DNA of 40,345 nt, taken from Pseudomonadaceae bacterium (GTDB lineage: Bacteria > Pseudomonadota > Gammaproteobacteria > Pseudomonadales > Pseudomonadaceae). This document shows, one piece after another, positions 39,172 to 40,345 of this stretch. A program made the position numbers and the translations under genes. The notes below the pieces were generated by a model. That model was not told where the DNA came from, did not search any database, and saw only the letters and a program-made list of their open reading frames with translations. The stretch covers positions 1 through 40,345 of the forward strand of contig JAIETJ010000057.1 of NCBI GenBank assembly GCA_019745275.1, written 5' to 3'. Positions within the stretch are counted from its first letter, which is position 1. Every line of letters begins with the position of its first letter.

Positions 39172-40251
39172 ATGCGTGTCGCGATTGGAGTCCTGTGTTT
39201 TGGGCTGGGCTTGACTGCCCAGGCCGCCGAGCAACAAGTGAATATCTACACCTGGTCGGCGTACTTGCCCGAGCAGGCGCTGCAACGCTTCAAGGATGAG
39301 ACCGGGATTGCAGTCAAATACGACATCTTTGACAGCGCCGAGGCTCTGGACAGCAAGTTACTGACCGGCGCCAGTGGCTACGACGTGGTGTTTCCGGCGG
39401 CCAGCGGCTTGGCTCGGGCGATCAAGGCCGGCGCGGTGCAGCCGATTAAACGCGAGCAGTTGGCCAATTTCGCCAATCTCGACCCCGATATGTTGGGCAA
39501 GCTGGCCAGCGCCGACCCGGGCAATCAATACGGCGTGCCTTACACTTGGGGCACCGTCGGCTTGGGCATCAACAAGCAGGCGTTGGAAAAGCGCATCCCC
39601 AATGCGCCGCTAAACAGCCTCGATCTGCTGTTTAAACCCGAATACGCCAGCAAGCTCAAAGACTGTGGGATTGCCATGCTCGACTCGCCGCAGGAGGTGA
39701 TTAGCATCGCCTTGCGCTATCTCGGTCACGACCCTTACAGCACTGATGCGGCGCAGTTGAAGCAGGTGCAACAACTGCTCGCCGCCCTGCAGCCGAACAT
39801 CCGTTATGTCGCTACGGGTCGGCATATTAATGACTTGGCCAAGGGCGATGTTTGCCTAGCCCTGACCTATAACGGCGACGCCGCAATGGCGGCGGCCCGT
39901 GCGCTGGAAACTCAGCAGTCGTTCGAGGTTATCTACCGCATACCCCGCGAAGGCAGCTTGCTGTGGTTCGACACCATGGCCATCCCCGTGGATGCGCCGC
40001 ACCCCGAGCAAGCGCGAGCCTTTATCGATTTTATGTTGCGCCCTGAAGCGATCGCCGAACTGACCAATAGCACCTTCTTTGCCAATGCCAATCTTAAAGC
40101 CACAGCCTTGGTTAGCCCCACCGTCAGTGGCGACCCGGATATCTACCCGACGCCTGAGGTGCGCGCCAAGCTGTTTGGCGAGCAATTGTTGCCCCTGCGC
40201 GCACAGCGCGATCGCACGCGTATCTGGACCACTTTTCGCACACAGTATTGA
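39172..40251 (+). CDS. Periplasmic polyamine-type ABC transporter binding protein (PotF/SpuD-like)
   Basis: The ATG at 39172 has GAGGAG eight bases upstream and gives 359 residues. The signal peptide ends A-Q-A, with mature E-Q-Q-V-N-I-Y-T-W-S-A-Y-L-P, the typical start of PotF/SpuD/SpuE proteins (Y-N-W-x-x-Y). Later blocks G-V-P-Y-T-W-G-T-V-G-L-G-I-N (near 124) and L-L-W-F-D-T-M-A-I-P (near 262) are also usual. It binds putrescine-like or related cations in the periplasm and hands them to an ABC permease, none of which is in the window. It is followed at once by another gene (start 40259/40262), so it leads an operon under the divergent LysR regulator. Confidence 0.87.
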   Translation: MRVAIGVLCFGLGLTAQAAEQQVNIYTWSAYLPEQALQRFKDETGIAVKYDIFDSAEALDSKLLTGASGYDVVFPAASGLARAIKAGAVQPIKREQLANFANLDPDMLGKLASADPGNQYGVPYTWGTVGLGINKQALEKRIPNAPLNSLDLLFKPEYASKLKDCGIAMLDSPQEVISIALRYLGHDPYSTDAAQLKQVQQLLAALQPNIRYVATGRHINDLAKGDVCLALTYNGDAAMAAARALETQQSFEVIYRIPREGSLLWFDTMAIPVDAPHPEQARAFIDFMLRPEAIAELTNSTFFANANLKATALVSPTVSGDPDIYPTPEVRAKLFGEQLLPLRAQRDRTRIWTTFRTQY

Positions 40252-40258
40252 GGAGTAG

Positions 40259-40345
40259 ATGATGGAAGCTTTTAACGGTAACGACCTCGCCATTACGCGT
40301 GACAGCTTGTATGGCACCTTCTCCGAGCCGACCTATGCCGGCGTC
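40259..40345 (+). CDS. Start of a gene cut by the window edge; possibly agmatinase/ureohydrolase family
   Basis: GAGGAG at 40250-40255 is followed by two in-frame ATG codons (40259 and 40262); the second has better spacing. Only about 28 residues are visible, including D-S-L-Y-G-T-F-S-E-P-T-Y-A-G. That pattern resembles the N-terminus of agmatinase/guanidinobutyrase-type enzymes in Pseudomonas, as I remember them, and would fit a polyamine-related operon. The visible part contains no catalytic motif, so the product is tentative. Confidence 0.45.
   Translation, partial: MMEAFNGNDLAITRDSLYGTFSEPTYAGV

Noticed and set aside
1..40345. tRNA, rRNA, CRISPR array, insertion sequence or prophage genes
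   Set aside because: None seen; repeats present are short palindromes, and no transposase, integrase or Cas-like protein is encoded.

Overview
The window looks like chromosomal DNA of a Pseudomonas or close relative (Pseudomonadaceae). It is fairly GC-rich. From memory of P. aeruginosa PAO1, gene content and order follow the PA0455 to PA0531 stretch: dbpA, creBCD, glcB, a GNAT/ACT/rarD/srkA/comF block, the biotin operon, two acyl-CoA dehydrogenases, an RsmY-type sRNA and a glutamine amidotransferase. I see no insertion sequence, prophage, CRISPR array, tRNA or rRNA. The region reads as conserved core genome with small palindromic repeats between genes.

1 to 7.5 kb: the end of an HDOD protein, a CorA-like membrane protein, a glycine-zipper lipoprotein, an HI0933-type flavoprotein, a REC-REC-GGDEF protein and the RNA helicase DbpA. 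7.6 to 10.2 kb: two tandem paralogous HD-GYP proteins; the second carries HDIGE where HDIGK is usual. 10.3 to 15.8 kb: a retropepsin-like protein, CreB, CreC, a CBS-pair protein, CreD and a small membrane protein. 15.9 to 22.3 kb: malate synthase G, a GNAT acetyltransferase, a double-ACT protein, RarD, SrkA kinase and ComF.

22.3 to 27.1 kb: bioBFHCD, with a BirA-type operator and an embedded -35 box. A REP palindrome lies between bioB and bioF, and a duplicated scrap of the bioC 3' end lies between bioC and bioD. 27.2 to 33.7 kb: a 93-residue protein resembling the terminal helices of flagellar rod/hook proteins, a SprA-family metalloprotease, and two large acyl-CoA dehydrogenases flanking a membrane GGDEF protein. 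Tandem PsrA-type boxes overlap the promoter of the first dehydrogenase.

33.7 to 40.3 kb: an EndA-family protein that seems to lack its catalytic residues, then an RsmY-type sRNA with nine GGA motifs, a GacA upstream element, a promoter and a terminator. These are followed by a coiled-coil protein, a class I glutamine amidotransferase, a DUF1329 protein, and a LysR regulator divergent from a polyamine-type binding protein that leads a new operon cut by the window edge.

Common threads are c-di-GMP turnover (two GGDEF and two HD-GYP proteins), post-transcriptional control (Gac/Rsm), biotin synthesis with its BirA control, and fatty-acid and glyoxylate-linked carbon use (acyl-CoA dehydrogenases, malate synthase). 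The clearest non-coding finding is the RsmY-type sRNA locus. No wholly new multi-gene system is evident. The least explained items are the mini rod/hook-like protein next to the SprA protease, the coupled 100-aa/30-aa ORF pair, the degenerate EndA-like protein and the covarying intergenic palindromes.
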